From Chitinophagaceae bacterium (GTDB lineage: Bacteria; Bacteroidota; Bacteroidia; Chitinophagales; Chitinophagaceae): DNA of 64,000 bases. Below, one piece after another: positions 18,250 to 26,631 of this stretch. Every line of letters begins with the position of its first letter. The first letter of the stretch is position 1. The notes beneath the pieces were generated by a model. That model ran no database searches and was not told the DNA's origin. It was given only the letters and a program-made list of their open reading frames with translations. A program made the position numbers and the translations under genes. The stretch is from the NCBI GenBank assembly GCA_020847395.1, contig JADLCD010000081.1, forward strand, positions 16,543 to 80,542. Direction: 5' to 3'.

Positions 18250-19463
18250 TCAAAAAAAATAATTTGAAACTTACATATCCGCATATCATTCCGCCTGGTA
18301 GAAAAGAAAATGCCAATGCCATTTTCTTTCAGCCAAAACTTTACATCAATCAGCCTGCAGATAAGTATGAGCAGGAAGCAGATGCTGTATCAACCCAGGT
18401 TATGCAGATGCCGGGCAATATCAATACAAACTCTTTTTTTCATCCTTTATCTTCATCAATGCAGTCTGTTCAAAGAAAATGCGCTCATTGCGAAGAAGAA
18501 GATAAAATACAAATGAAATCAACAACAGCAACACCTGGCGATATGATTGCACCTGTTGCCGTACACGATACGATCAACAACGCCGGCACTCCGATGGACA
18601 CAACTACCAGGAACTTTATGGAATCCCGGTTTGGTTATGACTTTGGGCAAGTACGTATTCATAACAATGCATCAGCCCATCAATCATCTGCATCAATAGA
18701 TGCGCATGCCTATACCTATCAAAATCATATTGTATTTGCCGCAGGTAAATATCAGCCAGCTACTAATGCAGGTAAGCAATTGCTGGCACATGAACTCGCA
18801 CATGTTGCATTACATAAACACACAAATTTATTAACCAGGCAAAAAGCTACGCCTGTAACAACTGCCACACCTATGCCCAGGGGCAGCGTTGCGCAAAAAG
18901 CAGGCGGGTTCACTATTCAAATCGGGTATATTACTATTGTTGTTAAACCGGATGTATATAATTCTGCCAGGGAAAAACCAAAAGAAGCACATACTTATAT
19001 GGACATAACCCAATTCACTGTGCCTAATCCCGACTTTGATACTGACCCTAAAACGAATACGGTTACAAAATTTAAACCTTACCCTGCTTTACAAATTGAG
19101 CTGACAGTAGAAACAAATTATGGTTCTGGTATAAATCCTTCCGGCCCTTCAGATTACGGGTATGGTACAAGACGCGGTGATCCAAAAACCATTAGTTTTC
19201 ATGAAGGATCGCATGGCAGCGAATTTATAAACTATATACAAAAAGAAATTAAGAAATATCCTCAACCTGTTTTTGAAGGAAAAACAGGTATGACAAAAGA
19301 AGCATTCACAAAAAAAGATGATGAGTATATTGCTAAGATTAATCAAATACAAACAATGCTGAAAGCGGCGGCGGCCTATGCAACGCAGGTGGTTGATTGT
19401 GCAGGAAAATCTATCGATGCGCATAATAAAGGCAGGCGTGGTTATCAGAATGTTTGCCCGTAG
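18246..19463 (+). CDS. DUF4157 (eCIS core) cargo protein 3 with C-terminal HEGSH domain
   Basis: A 405-residue third paralogue: leader (QPKLYINQPADKYEQEADAV), CxxC (C79/C82), DUF4157 (about residues 104-190) with a slightly changed motif HELAH at H182, then a short unrelated C-terminal domain. That domain holds FHEGSHGSEFI (H319-E320-H323), a second HExxH, followed by a Lys/Gln-rich helix and VDCAGKSIDAHN. It resembles small putative metallopeptidase domains but I cannot name the family with confidence. It begins inside the stop codon of cargo 2. Confidence 0.84.
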   Translation: MIKKNNLKLTYPHIIPPGRKENANAIFFQPKLYINQPADKYEQEADAVSTQVMQMPGNINTNSFFHPLSSSMQSVQRKCAHCEEEDKIQMKSTTATPGDMIAPVAVHDTINNAGTPMDTTTRNFMESRFGYDFGQVRIHNNASAHQSSASIDAHAYTYQNHIVFAAGKYQPATNAGKQLLAHELAHVALHKHTNLLTRQKATPVTTATPMPRGSVAQKAGGFTIQIGYITIVVKPDVYNSAREKPKEAHTYMDITQFTVPNPDFDTDPKTNTVTKFKPYPALQIELTVETNYGSGINPSGPSDYGYGTRRGDPKTISFHEGSHGSEFINYIQKEIKKYPQPVFEGKTGMTKEAFTKKDDEYIAKINQIQTMLKAAAAYATQVVDCAGKSIDAHNKGRRGYQNVCP

Positions 19464-19497
19464 GTGAAATATTTTTCAACAGTAAATCATTTAAATT

Positions 19498-20832
19498 TTG
19501 CCACAACAAGTAATTAATACATTATCGGAAATACTGAAAAAAGTAACAGAAAGCAGGCTGCAACTCTTTTTTGATAAGGAGCATAAGGCTTTATTAAAAT
19601 ATCCTGCAATCAAATTATCAAAAAAAGACAAATCTGCTTTAAATACATTTATCATTGAGCACAGGCTAAATAATGAGGAATTAATTATCCTGCTGCTTGC
19701 ACTCATGCCGCATGTGCAACCAAATTTTCTCGATTCAATTATTCAGCAATACCTTCCCAACGGTGGTGAGTTTCCTGAAATAGGGGGCGTTAAAGGATCT
19801 AATCATCGTGGCACAATACCCACCGGCGAAACAGCTTTATTTATTTTGGCAGGCAATGATATAAATAAAAGAATAAAAGCCTCCGCCTATTTTTCACCTG
19901 ATCATTTTTTTGCAAAAGAAAATATACTCTCACTTGAAGATGTTAAAGATGGGGAGCCGCATATGAGTGGCAAAATTATATTCCAACAGGAGTACGTTGA
20001 TCTTTTTACCACCGGCATAATAAGCAAACCAGTGTTTGGTGCAGCATTTCCGGCAAAACTGGTTACCACCAAAATGGAATGGGGCGACCTGGTGCTGAAT
20101 CCCAAAACCGCGTTAGCCATTAATGATATTAAAATATGGCTGGAACATAATAGCCGTTTGATAAATGATTGGAAAATGGACAAGCGTATTAAACCCGGAT
20201 ACAGGGCGCTGTTTTATGGCCCTCCCGGCACAGGTAAAACACTAACCGCCACTTTACTTGGTAAACAATTCAATAAAGATGTATATCGGATTGACCTTTC
20301 ACAGGTGGTTTCAAAATATATTGGGGAAACTGAAAAAAACCTGGAAAAAATATTTATAAAAGCAGAACACAAAGACTGGATATTATTCTTTGATGAAGCT
20401 GATGCGCTCTTTGGCAAACGAAGCAATGTGCAGAATGCGCATGATAAATATGCAAACCAGGAAGTAAGTTATCTCTTACAGAGGGTGGAAGATTTTTCCG
20501 GGTTAATTATTCTTGCCTCTAATTATAAAAGCAATATTGACCAGGCTTTTATACGCAGGTTTAATACTATTATACAATTCCCGATGCCTGATGCGGAAGA
20601 GCGTTATAAAATATGGAAATCCGGCTTGCCACAAAACACAGTATTATCACAGGATGCCAACCTCGAAAACATAGCCGCTAAATACGAATTAAGTGGTTCT
20701 TCAATTGTAAATGTAATTCACTATGTATGCCTTAAAGCAATGGCAAATGAAAATAACATTATTTCAAAAACAAATTTACTGGAGGGAATAAAACGTGAAT
20801 ATGATAAAGAAGACAGGGTATTTAAATCATGA
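19498..20832 (+). CDS. AAA+ ATPase of eCIS locus (Afp15/PVC15-like)
   Basis: A 444-residue AAA+ ATPase starting at TTG, 34 bp after the last cargo gene. Walker A is GPPGTGKT (G241-T248) and Walker B is ILFFDEADALFG (D299/E300); sensor and arginine-finger regions follow (LASNYKSNIDQAFIRRFNT). The N-terminal 200 residues are a family-specific domain. Nearly all Afp/PVC-type loci encode such an ATPase; it is needed for particle production or cargo handling rather than sheath recycling. It is the last gene of the + strand block; the next gene is convergent. Confidence 0.9.
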   Translation: MPQQVINTLSEILKKVTESRLQLFFDKEHKALLKYPAIKLSKKDKSALNTFIIEHRLNNEELIILLLALMPHVQPNFLDSIIQQYLPNGGEFPEIGGVKGSNHRGTIPTGETALFILAGNDINKRIKASAYFSPDHFFAKENILSLEDVKDGEPHMSGKIIFQQEYVDLFTTGIISKPVFGAAFPAKLVTTKMEWGDLVLNPKTALAINDIKIWLEHNSRLINDWKMDKRIKPGYRALFYGPPGTGKTLTATLLGKQFNKDVYRIDLSQVVSKYIGETEKNLEKIFIKAEHKDWILFFDEADALFGKRSNVQNAHDKYANQEVSYLLQRVEDFSGLIILASNYKSNIDQAFIRRFNTIIQFPMPDAEERYKIWKSGLPQNTVLSQDANLENIAAKYELSGSSIVNVIHYVCLKAMANENNIISKTNLLEGIKREYDKEDRVFKS

Positions 20833-20951
20833 TATCTTTCCTCGTTTCTTATCGTAAGCTTTGGGGTGTATTTAAAAAGTATTGTTTCACGCAGTGTGCA
20901 CTACGGAGCAAAGCACGCAAAGAAAAAATGCGTTGTTATCCAAAACTCACA

Positions 20952-22319
20952 TTAAATTGACCTGCCTGTATCAAATTTCTCCAGCTCATTTGCTACAGCA
21001 GTAAGAAAGCTCGCGCCGATTGAACCATCAACTATCCGGTGATCGTATGACATGGATAAATACATCATGTGACGGATAGCAATGCTATCACCCTGCGCTG
21101 TTTCCACTACAACAGGACGTTTTTTTATAGCGCCGATAGCAAGAATGGCAACCTGCGGCTGGTTGATGATAGGTGTTCCCATCAATGTTCCGAATGTGCC
21201 TACATTAGTAACCGTAAATGTTCCGCCCTGCGTATCATCTGGTTTTAAACGGCTGTTGCGGGCAGCATTAGCCAGTGCATTTATTTTTTTGGTAAGCCCG
21301 GTAAGATTCAGATAATCCGCTTCTTTTATAACAGGTACTATCAAATTTCCATTAGGTAATGCAGTTGCCATGCCAATATTAATATCTTTCTTCACAATAA
21401 TTTTATCGCCATCCACACTTGCATTAACCCACGGAAACTTCTTAATACATTTTATGATGGCTTCAATAAACAGCGGCATAAAGGTTATCTTCTCCCCTTC
21501 CTGTTTTTCAAAATTTGCTTTTACTTTATCTCTCCACTGCACAAGATTGGTAACATCACACTCCGTAAAACTGGTAACATGCGGACTGGTTTGCTTACTA
21601 TCCACCATATGCTTTGCTATAAGCTTACGCATACGGTCCATCTCTACAATTTCCACATTACCATCATAAGCAATAGCAGGCTTTTCTTCTTCCTGCGGTG
21701 CAGTTTGTGTTGGTTGTTGAATAGTTTGCGCCGGTTGTGTTGTTGCTGCAGGCTGTGTTACAACTTTAGGCTCCTGAACAGGTGCAGTTACCGCACCGGA
21801 TTTTTTTCTTTCAACCCATTGCAAAATATCTTTCTTGGTAACACGTCCGTCATTTCCTGTGCCGGGTATATTTTCCAATTCAGCAAGACTAACCCCTTCA
21901 TTTGCGGCTATATTCAATACCAGCGGCGAATAAAATCTTACTCCTCCGTTTGTCCTGGGTATATCTATATGAATGGGCTGATAAGGCACTTCTTTTGTAG
22001 CTGCTTCAACTTCCGTATCTTCTTTAATGGTTTGAGCAGGTTCTGCTACAGGTATATTTGTTTGTATTGACCCGTTCGATTCAGACTCAATTCTTGCAAT
22101 AACAGTATCTACAGGCACAACATCATTCTCGTTGTACAAAATTTCAATTAAGGTTCCTTCCACGGAAGAAGGCACTTCACTGTCTACTTTATCAGTAGCA
22201 ATTTCAAGTATTGTTTCATCGATTTTTACATGGTCGCCCGGCTTTTTATTCCATCGTAAAATGGTGGCTTCAATTATACTTTCTCCTAACTTGGGCATTA
22301 CCAGGTCTACTATCGCCAT
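20952..22319 (-). CDS. Dihydrolipoamide acyltransferase, E2 of a 2-oxo acid dehydrogenase
   Basis: A 455-residue E2 subunit that moves acyl groups from lipoyl-lysine to CoA. Order: one lipoyl domain (residues 1-77, lipoylated K44 in EIATDKVDSEVPS), a Pro/Ala/Gln-rich linker, an E3-binding domain (about 128-170, SPLVLNIAANEGVSLAELEN), a second linker with TTQPAQTIQQPTQT repeats, and the catalytic domain with H427xxxD431G in YDHRIVDGS. The DKVDSEVPS lipoyl site is common in branched-chain or 2-oxoglutarate E2 of Bacteroidetes, so the substrate cannot be fixed from sequence alone. It stands alone, without E1 or E3 nearby, and is convergent with the eCIS operon. Confidence 0.92.
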   Translation of the reverse strand: MAIVDLVMPKLGESIIEATILRWNKKPGDHVKIDETILEIATDKVDSEVPSSVEGTLIEILYNENDVVPVDTVIARIESESNGSIQTNIPVAEPAQTIKEDTEVEAATKEVPYQPIHIDIPRTNGGVRFYSPLVLNIAANEGVSLAELENIPGTGNDGRVTKKDILQWVERKKSGAVTAPVQEPKVVTQPAATTQPAQTIQQPTQTAPQEEEKPAIAYDGNVEIVEMDRMRKLIAKHMVDSKQTSPHVTSFTECDVTNLVQWRDKVKANFEKQEGEKITFMPLFIEAIIKCIKKFPWVNASVDGDKIIVKKDINIGMATALPNGNLIVPVIKEADYLNLTGLTKKINALANAARNSRLKPDDTQGGTFTVTNVGTFGTLMGTPIINQPQVAILAIGAIKKRPVVVETAQGDSIAIRHMMYLSMSYDHRIVDGSIGASFLTAVANELEKFDTGRSI

Positions 22320-22461
22320 AATAGATTAAATTATCGTTGTGTTCAAAGGTAAGTATTGAGCATCAATTGTTGAACAATACATAGGGTATCTGCTTTACAT
22401 ATTATGCACAGTTGTGAATTACTATAATATTTTTTTGCAAATATGTGCCAGAAGTTTTATA

Positions 22462-23292
22462 TCAGTGATTAAAAAAATCCATCAGCAGCCTTATGCCCAC
22501 AAGCCCAAGGCATACCGCCAGCGATTTAATAATGACCGCTGTTTTTATTTTGTGTGAGAGAAAAGCCCCCACCTGTGCACCAATTACAGCGCCAATGGCC
22601 AACCACAAAATCATATGAAGCACAGCAGGGTCATTATAGTTGCCCTGTATAACATGTACAACTATACTAACCGAAGACATAATAGCAAGAATAAAATGCG
22701 AAGTTGCCGTAGCTATATACACCGGGAAACCCAGCCAGTGTACCATTGCCGGCACATGAATAATGCCGCCGCCAATTCCAAGTAAAGGCGACAGAAAACC
22801 AACGAGTATACTTACCAGTATGCCTATATACCTGCTGTAGGCATATTCAAATACGGTTCGTTCCCTGTCAATTAGTATTTGATATGTTAAGCCTTGCGTA
22901 TCAGCAGCGCCGCCAATGCTTGCTGCTGCATTCTTTTTGAAAAAAAGAAAAAGAGATAATCCAATCAGTATAATTCCGAAAATAATACTGAACGTATGCT
23001 GGGGAATATATTTTGTAACATATACACCCAATATAGACCCGGGTATGGTAAACAATGCAAATAAAAGTCCGGCTTTATAATCTATGCGCTTTGCCCGGGC
23101 ATAAGCTATAGACCCTGAAATAGCATTGGCGGCAACAAGCGCAATTGATATGGCAGTAATAATTTCCGGTGTGAGATTGGGGTGTGTAAAAATAAGCAGC
23201 GGCACTAATAAAAATCCGCCGCCTGCACCAATCAGCGTTCCCAGCGTGCCAATAAGCAAACCGATTATCAGTAAAATAATTGCATTATCCAT
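22462..23292 (-). CDS. TauE/SafE (TSUP) family permease
   Basis: A membrane protein of about 276 residues with 7-8 hydrophobic helices, in the TSUP family that exports or imports sulfur-containing or organic anions. Two TSUP half-motifs are visible: GTLGTLIGAGGGFLLVPLL near the N-terminus and GFLSPLLGIGGGIIHVPAM in the middle. I chose the Met just before the first helix (DNAIILLIIGLLIG); a Met ten codons upstream (start at 23322) is also in frame. The substrate cannot be read from sequence. Confidence 0.85.
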   Translation of the reverse strand: MDNAIILLIIGLLIGTLGTLIGAGGGFLLVPLLIFTHPNLTPEIITAISIALVAANAISGSIAYARAKRIDYKAGLLFALFTIPGSILGVYVTKYIPQHTFSIIFGIILIGLSLFLFFKKNAAASIGGAADTQGLTYQILIDRERTVFEYAYSRYIGILVSILVGFLSPLLGIGGGIIHVPAMVHWLGFPVYIATATSHFILAIMSSVSIVVHVIQGNYNDPAVLHMILWLAIGAVIGAQVGAFLSHKIKTAVIIKSLAVCLGLVGIRLLMDFFNH

Positions 23293-23338
23293 ATACGAAT
23301 CAAAGATATGGATAGAGAGCATATTGAGAGAAAGTTTC

Positions 23339-23364
23339 CCTCACCCCCAGCCCCTCTCCAATTC
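23339..23364. repeat. C-rich interspersed repeat half-site
   Basis: Contains CCTCACCCCCAGCCCCTC, a C-rich word typical of short palindromic intergenic repeats in Bacteroidetes. Its G-rich counterpart (GGTGGGAGGGGC) appears about 180 bp downstream, inside the start of the ThuA-like gene. It lies just upstream of the permease gene. Confidence 0.45.
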
Positions 23365-23488
23365 AAATCAGATTAAAGAAAAGCGAGAACGGGAGGTTGA
23401 GAATGCGAGCGGTATGCAATTAATAAACGTTAAGTTTGGGTTTGTTGCACAGGTGATGTGGTAGCAATACAGAAAAAAATATTACAAC

Positions 23489-24370
23489 ATGAACTTTGAA
23501 AAGTCAGGGCTGTGCTATGGCACTCCTCCCCTTCGGGGAGGTGGGAGGGGCTTCATCTTTATCCTCTTCTTCTGCTTCCTAACTTCAACCAGTATCGCAC
23601 AAATCTCCCGGCAATCATTTAACGTAATCGCCTTTTACACTTCAAGAAACGACCTTGCACATATCAGCTTTGTGCATGAAGCTAATCGCTGGTTTCCTGA
23701 AATGGGTAAGCGATATAATTTTAAATATGATTCCACCAATAACTGGAATAATCTTAACGATAGTTTCCTCGCAAAATACCATGTAGTAATTTTTTTAGAT
23801 ACACGCCCTGATAATCCAAATCAACGCGCCGCTTTTGAACGGTATATGAAGAAGGGAGGCGCCTGGATGGGCTTTCATTTTTCAGGTTTTGCGCTAACGC
23901 CGTCTGGCTTTCCGCAAAACTGGAATTGGTATCATAATGATTTTATCGGAGCAGGTTCGTATAAAGGAAATACCTGGCGGCCAACTTCGGCTATATTGCG
24001 TGTGGAAGATAGTACACATCCTGCTGTAAAACGGTTACCACATACATTCAAATCTTCCCCAAATGAATGGTATAGCTGGGAAAAAGATTTACGGCAAAAT
24101 CCCTCTGTTAAAATATTATTGTCAATAGATTCAACCAGTTTTCCCCTCGGCACCGGGCCAAAGCGGCACGAGATATGGCATAGCGGCTACTACCCCGTTG
24201 TATGGACTAATACCAACTACAATATGATTTATATTAATATGGGGCATAATGATATAGATTACGAGCATAAAACAAATAAAGAACTGTCTTTTCAATTTGC
24301 CAATGAAACACAGAATAAATTAGTGCTGGATGGATTGCTATGGCTGGGAAAAACTTCTACTCAAAAATAA
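23489..24370 (+). CDS. ThuA-like domain protein, secreted
   Basis: A 293-residue protein with a ThuA-like fold (class I glutamine-amidotransferase-like), associated with sugar or trehalose use. Recognisable parts are FNVIAFYTSRNDLAHISFV, VVIFLDTRPDNPNQRAAFE and KKGGAWMGFHFSGFALTP. The only in-frame ATG puts a Pro/Gly/Arg-rich peptide (GTPPLRGGGRGF) before a good signal peptide (FIFILFFCFLTSTSIAQ). That peptide is encoded by a repeat-type hairpin at 23525-23541, so the natural start may have been altered by repeat insertion. No operon partner is evident. Confidence 0.78.
   Translation: MNFEKSGLCYGTPPLRGGGRGFIFILFFCFLTSTSIAQISRQSFNVIAFYTSRNDLAHISFVHEANRWFPEMGKRYNFKYDSTNNWNNLNDSFLAKYHVVIFLDTRPDNPNQRAAFERYMKKGGAWMGFHFSGFALTPSGFPQNWNWYHNDFIGAGSYKGNTWRPTSAILRVEDSTHPAVKRLPHTFKSSPNEWYSWEKDLRQNPSVKILLSIDSTSFPLGTGPKRHEIWHSGYYPVVWTNTNYNMIYINMGHNDIDYEHKTNKELSFQFANETQNKLVLDGLLWLGKTSTQK
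23525..23541. repeat. Hairpin of repeat type inside coding start
   Basis: A perfect 7-bp stem (CCTCCCC / GGGGAGG) with a 3-nt TTC loop, followed by GTGGGAGGGGC. It lies within the first 20 codons of the ThuA-like gene and reads as TPPLRGGGRG. It may lower translation by folding over the start of the message. Confidence 0.6.
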
Positions 24371-24420
24371 TACTACATAAACGGTAAAAGATTTGAATAA
24401 GCAGGATAACTGATATAACA

Positions 24421-26583
24421 ATGTATCATCAGTATCCTGCTTTCTTTATTTTTGCTGGTAAAGAAACCGGTATAGCAAAAGACAATTCCATATTATCTAA
24501 CCCCATCGAATATCTCAAAGGCGTGGGCCCGTTAAGAGCTGATCTGTTGAAAAAAGAATTAAACATCTTTACGTTCAAAGATCTGCTGGAGCATTTTCCC
24601 TATCGCCATATTGATAAAACAGAAATAAAAAAAATCAGGCAGATTACTCCGGATACAGAATACATACAGGTAGCCGGTAAAATTATTTCATGCGAAGTAT
24701 TGGGAGAAAAAAGAGGAAAACGCCTTGTAGCTGAGTTGAGAGATGATACAGGTTCGCTTGAGCTTACCTGGTTCCAGGGTATTAGCTGGATTGAAAAAAA
24801 TATCAGCATAGGGCAATCGTATATTGTTTTTGGCAAGGTATCTTTCTTTATGGGCAACCCGCAGATTAACCATCCTGAAATGGATGTACTAACTACGGAA
24901 ACAACAGAAGGCAGGCCATTTCTCGAACCAATATATCCCGCAACAGAAAAATTAAAAGCAAGGGGATTAAACGGCAGGCAGATAGGCAAACTGGTATATA
25001 CACTTGTTGGTTTGCTGAGCGAAAAAGACCTGCCTGAAAATATTCCTGAAAACATTATTCAAAACCTGCAGCTCCTGCCAAGGTATAAAGCTTACCTGAA
25101 TATTCATTTTCCGGCAGACAGTGGCATTCATGAAAAAGCATTGGAGCGCCTGAAGTTTGAAGAGCTTTTTTTGGCACAGGTACGATTAGGATTGATACGC
25201 TCCAACAGGCATCGCTTTACAAAAGGCATCACTTTTGAAGCAGTAGGTGAGTTGTTTAATACTTTCTACAAACAATATTTACCTTTTGAGTTAACAGGCG
25301 CTCAAAAAAGAGTATTAAAAGAAATAAGACAGGATACTGCACGGGGTATACAAATGAACCGCCTGTTGCAGGGAGATGTGGGCAGTGGTAAAACGATTGT
25401 TGCATTACTGAGTATGTTGCTTGCAGCAGATAACGGCTATCAAAGCTGCATGATGGCGCCAACCGAAATACTGGCGCAGCAACATTACAGCGCTTTAAGC
25501 GAGTTATTAAAAGATATGCCCATTCAAACTGCCCTGCTCACAGGATCAACGCCAAAAGGGGAAAGAAAAAAAACACTTGCCAAAGCGTTATCAGGAGAAT
25601 TGCATATACTAACAGGAACGCATGCGCTCATTGAAGATACCGTTCAGTTTAAAAACCTTGGTTTTGCTGTTGTGGATGAACAACACAGGTTTGGTGTAGC
25701 GCAACGCGCTAAATTGTGGCAGAAAAATCATATACCACCGCATGTGTTGGTTATGACGGCAACGCCTATCCCAAGAACGCTTGCCATGACGGCGTATGGA
25801 GACCTCGATTATAGTATAATGGATGAACTTCCGCCGGGCAGGCAACCTATTACAACCGTTCATCGTTATGAAAGCGCACGCCCGCAGGTAATGGATTTTA
25901 TAAAAGCGGAAATTGCAAAAGGCAGGCAGGCATATATTATATTTCCATTGATTGAAGAAAGCGAGAAAGTGAATTATGAAAACCTGATGAAGGGATATGA
26001 AAATGTAAAAGCATATTTTCCCGAACCTGCGTACTGGATCAGCATGGTGCATGGAAAAATGAATGCGGATCAAAAAGAAGCCAATATGCAACGTTTTGTG
26101 AAAAGAGATACTCAGATCATGGTATCTACAACGGTAATTGAAGTTGGTGTAAATGTTCCGAATGCAAGCGTGATGGTTATAGAAAGCGCAGAAAAATTCG
26201 GGCTATCCCAATTACACCAGTTACGAGGCAGGGTGGGCAGGGGAGCTGAAAAAAGCTTTTGCATATTACTTACCGGAACCAAATTAACTGCTGATGGAAG
26301 AGAGCGCCTTAAAATGATGTGCGCTACCAATGATGGTTTTGTTATTGCAGAAAAAGACCTTGAGCTGAGAGGTCCGGGAGATATTGAAGGCACACGCCAG
26401 AGCGGAATGCTTAACTTTAAGCTGGCAAGCATAGTGCAGGATAAACATTTGGTAGATTTAGCCCGAAAACATGCGGAAATATTATTAAGTGATGATCCTG
26501 AATTGTCTTTTCCAGTTAATTTGAAGTTAAAAGCTTACCTGCAACAGCAAAAAGGACAAACCTCCTGGAGTAAGATATCGTAA
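24421..26583 (+). CDS. recG: ATP-dependent DNA helicase RecG
   Basis: A 720-residue RecG, which remodels stalled forks and branched DNA. It has an N-terminal wedge/OB domain (NPIEYLKGVGPLRADLLKKE, then an OB-fold to about residue 230), helicase domain 1 with Walker A GDVGSGKT (318-325) and DEQH box (D419-H422), motif III MTATPIPRTLAMTAYGDLD, and helicase domain 2 ending QLHQLRGRVGRG. Length is normal. The ATG at 24421 adds about 25 unusual residues (YHQYPAFFIFAGKETG) before the conserved start, but no closer ATG/GTG/TTG exists in frame. Confidence 0.96.
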   Translation: MYHQYPAFFIFAGKETGIAKDNSILSNPIEYLKGVGPLRADLLKKELNIFTFKDLLEHFPYRHIDKTEIKKIRQITPDTEYIQVAGKIISCEVLGEKRGKRLVAELRDDTGSLELTWFQGISWIEKNISIGQSYIVFGKVSFFMGNPQINHPEMDVLTTETTEGRPFLEPIYPATEKLKARGLNGRQIGKLVYTLVGLLSEKDLPENIPENIIQNLQLLPRYKAYLNIHFPADSGIHEKALERLKFEELFLAQVRLGLIRSNRHRFTKGITFEAVGELFNTFYKQYLPFELTGAQKRVLKEIRQDTARGIQMNRLLQGDVGSGKTIVALLSMLLAADNGYQSCMMAPTEILAQQHYSALSELLKDMPIQTALLTGSTPKGERKKTLAKALSGELHILTGTHALIEDTVQFKNLGFAVVDEQHRFGVAQRAKLWQKNHIPPHVLVMTATPIPRTLAMTAYGDLDYSIMDELPPGRQPITTVHRYESARPQVMDFIKAEIAKGRQAYIIFPLIEESEKVNYENLMKGYENVKAYFPEPAYWISMVHGKMNADQKEANMQRFVKRDTQIMVSTTVIEVGVNVPNASVMVIESAEKFGLSQLHQLRGRVGRGAEKSFCILLTGTKLTADGRERLKMMCATNDGFVIAEKDLELRGPGDIEGTRQSGMLNFKLASIVQDKHLVDLARKHAEILLSDDPELSFPVNLKLKAYLQQQKGQTSWSKIS

Positions 26584-26631
26584 TTAATGTATTGACTGGT
26601 AAATTCGCTTTAAAATCCGACTTTTAAAATA

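Noticed and set aside
14769..19463. The three DUF4157 genes as immunity or housekeeping metalloproteases.
   Set aside because: They lack signal peptides, sit between tape-measure and ATPase genes of the eCIS, and show the shared leader of eCIS cargo.
20833..20951. Rho-independent terminator between the AAA+ ATPase and E2 genes.
   Set aside because: No clear GC stem followed by a T-run is visible; only a weak repeat-like stretch near CACGCAGTGTGCACTACGG.
21579..22070. 163-codon + strand ORF rich in Cys, Phe and Arg.
   Set aside because: It is the complement of the E2 linker and lipoyl regions; composition is typical of an antisense shadow.
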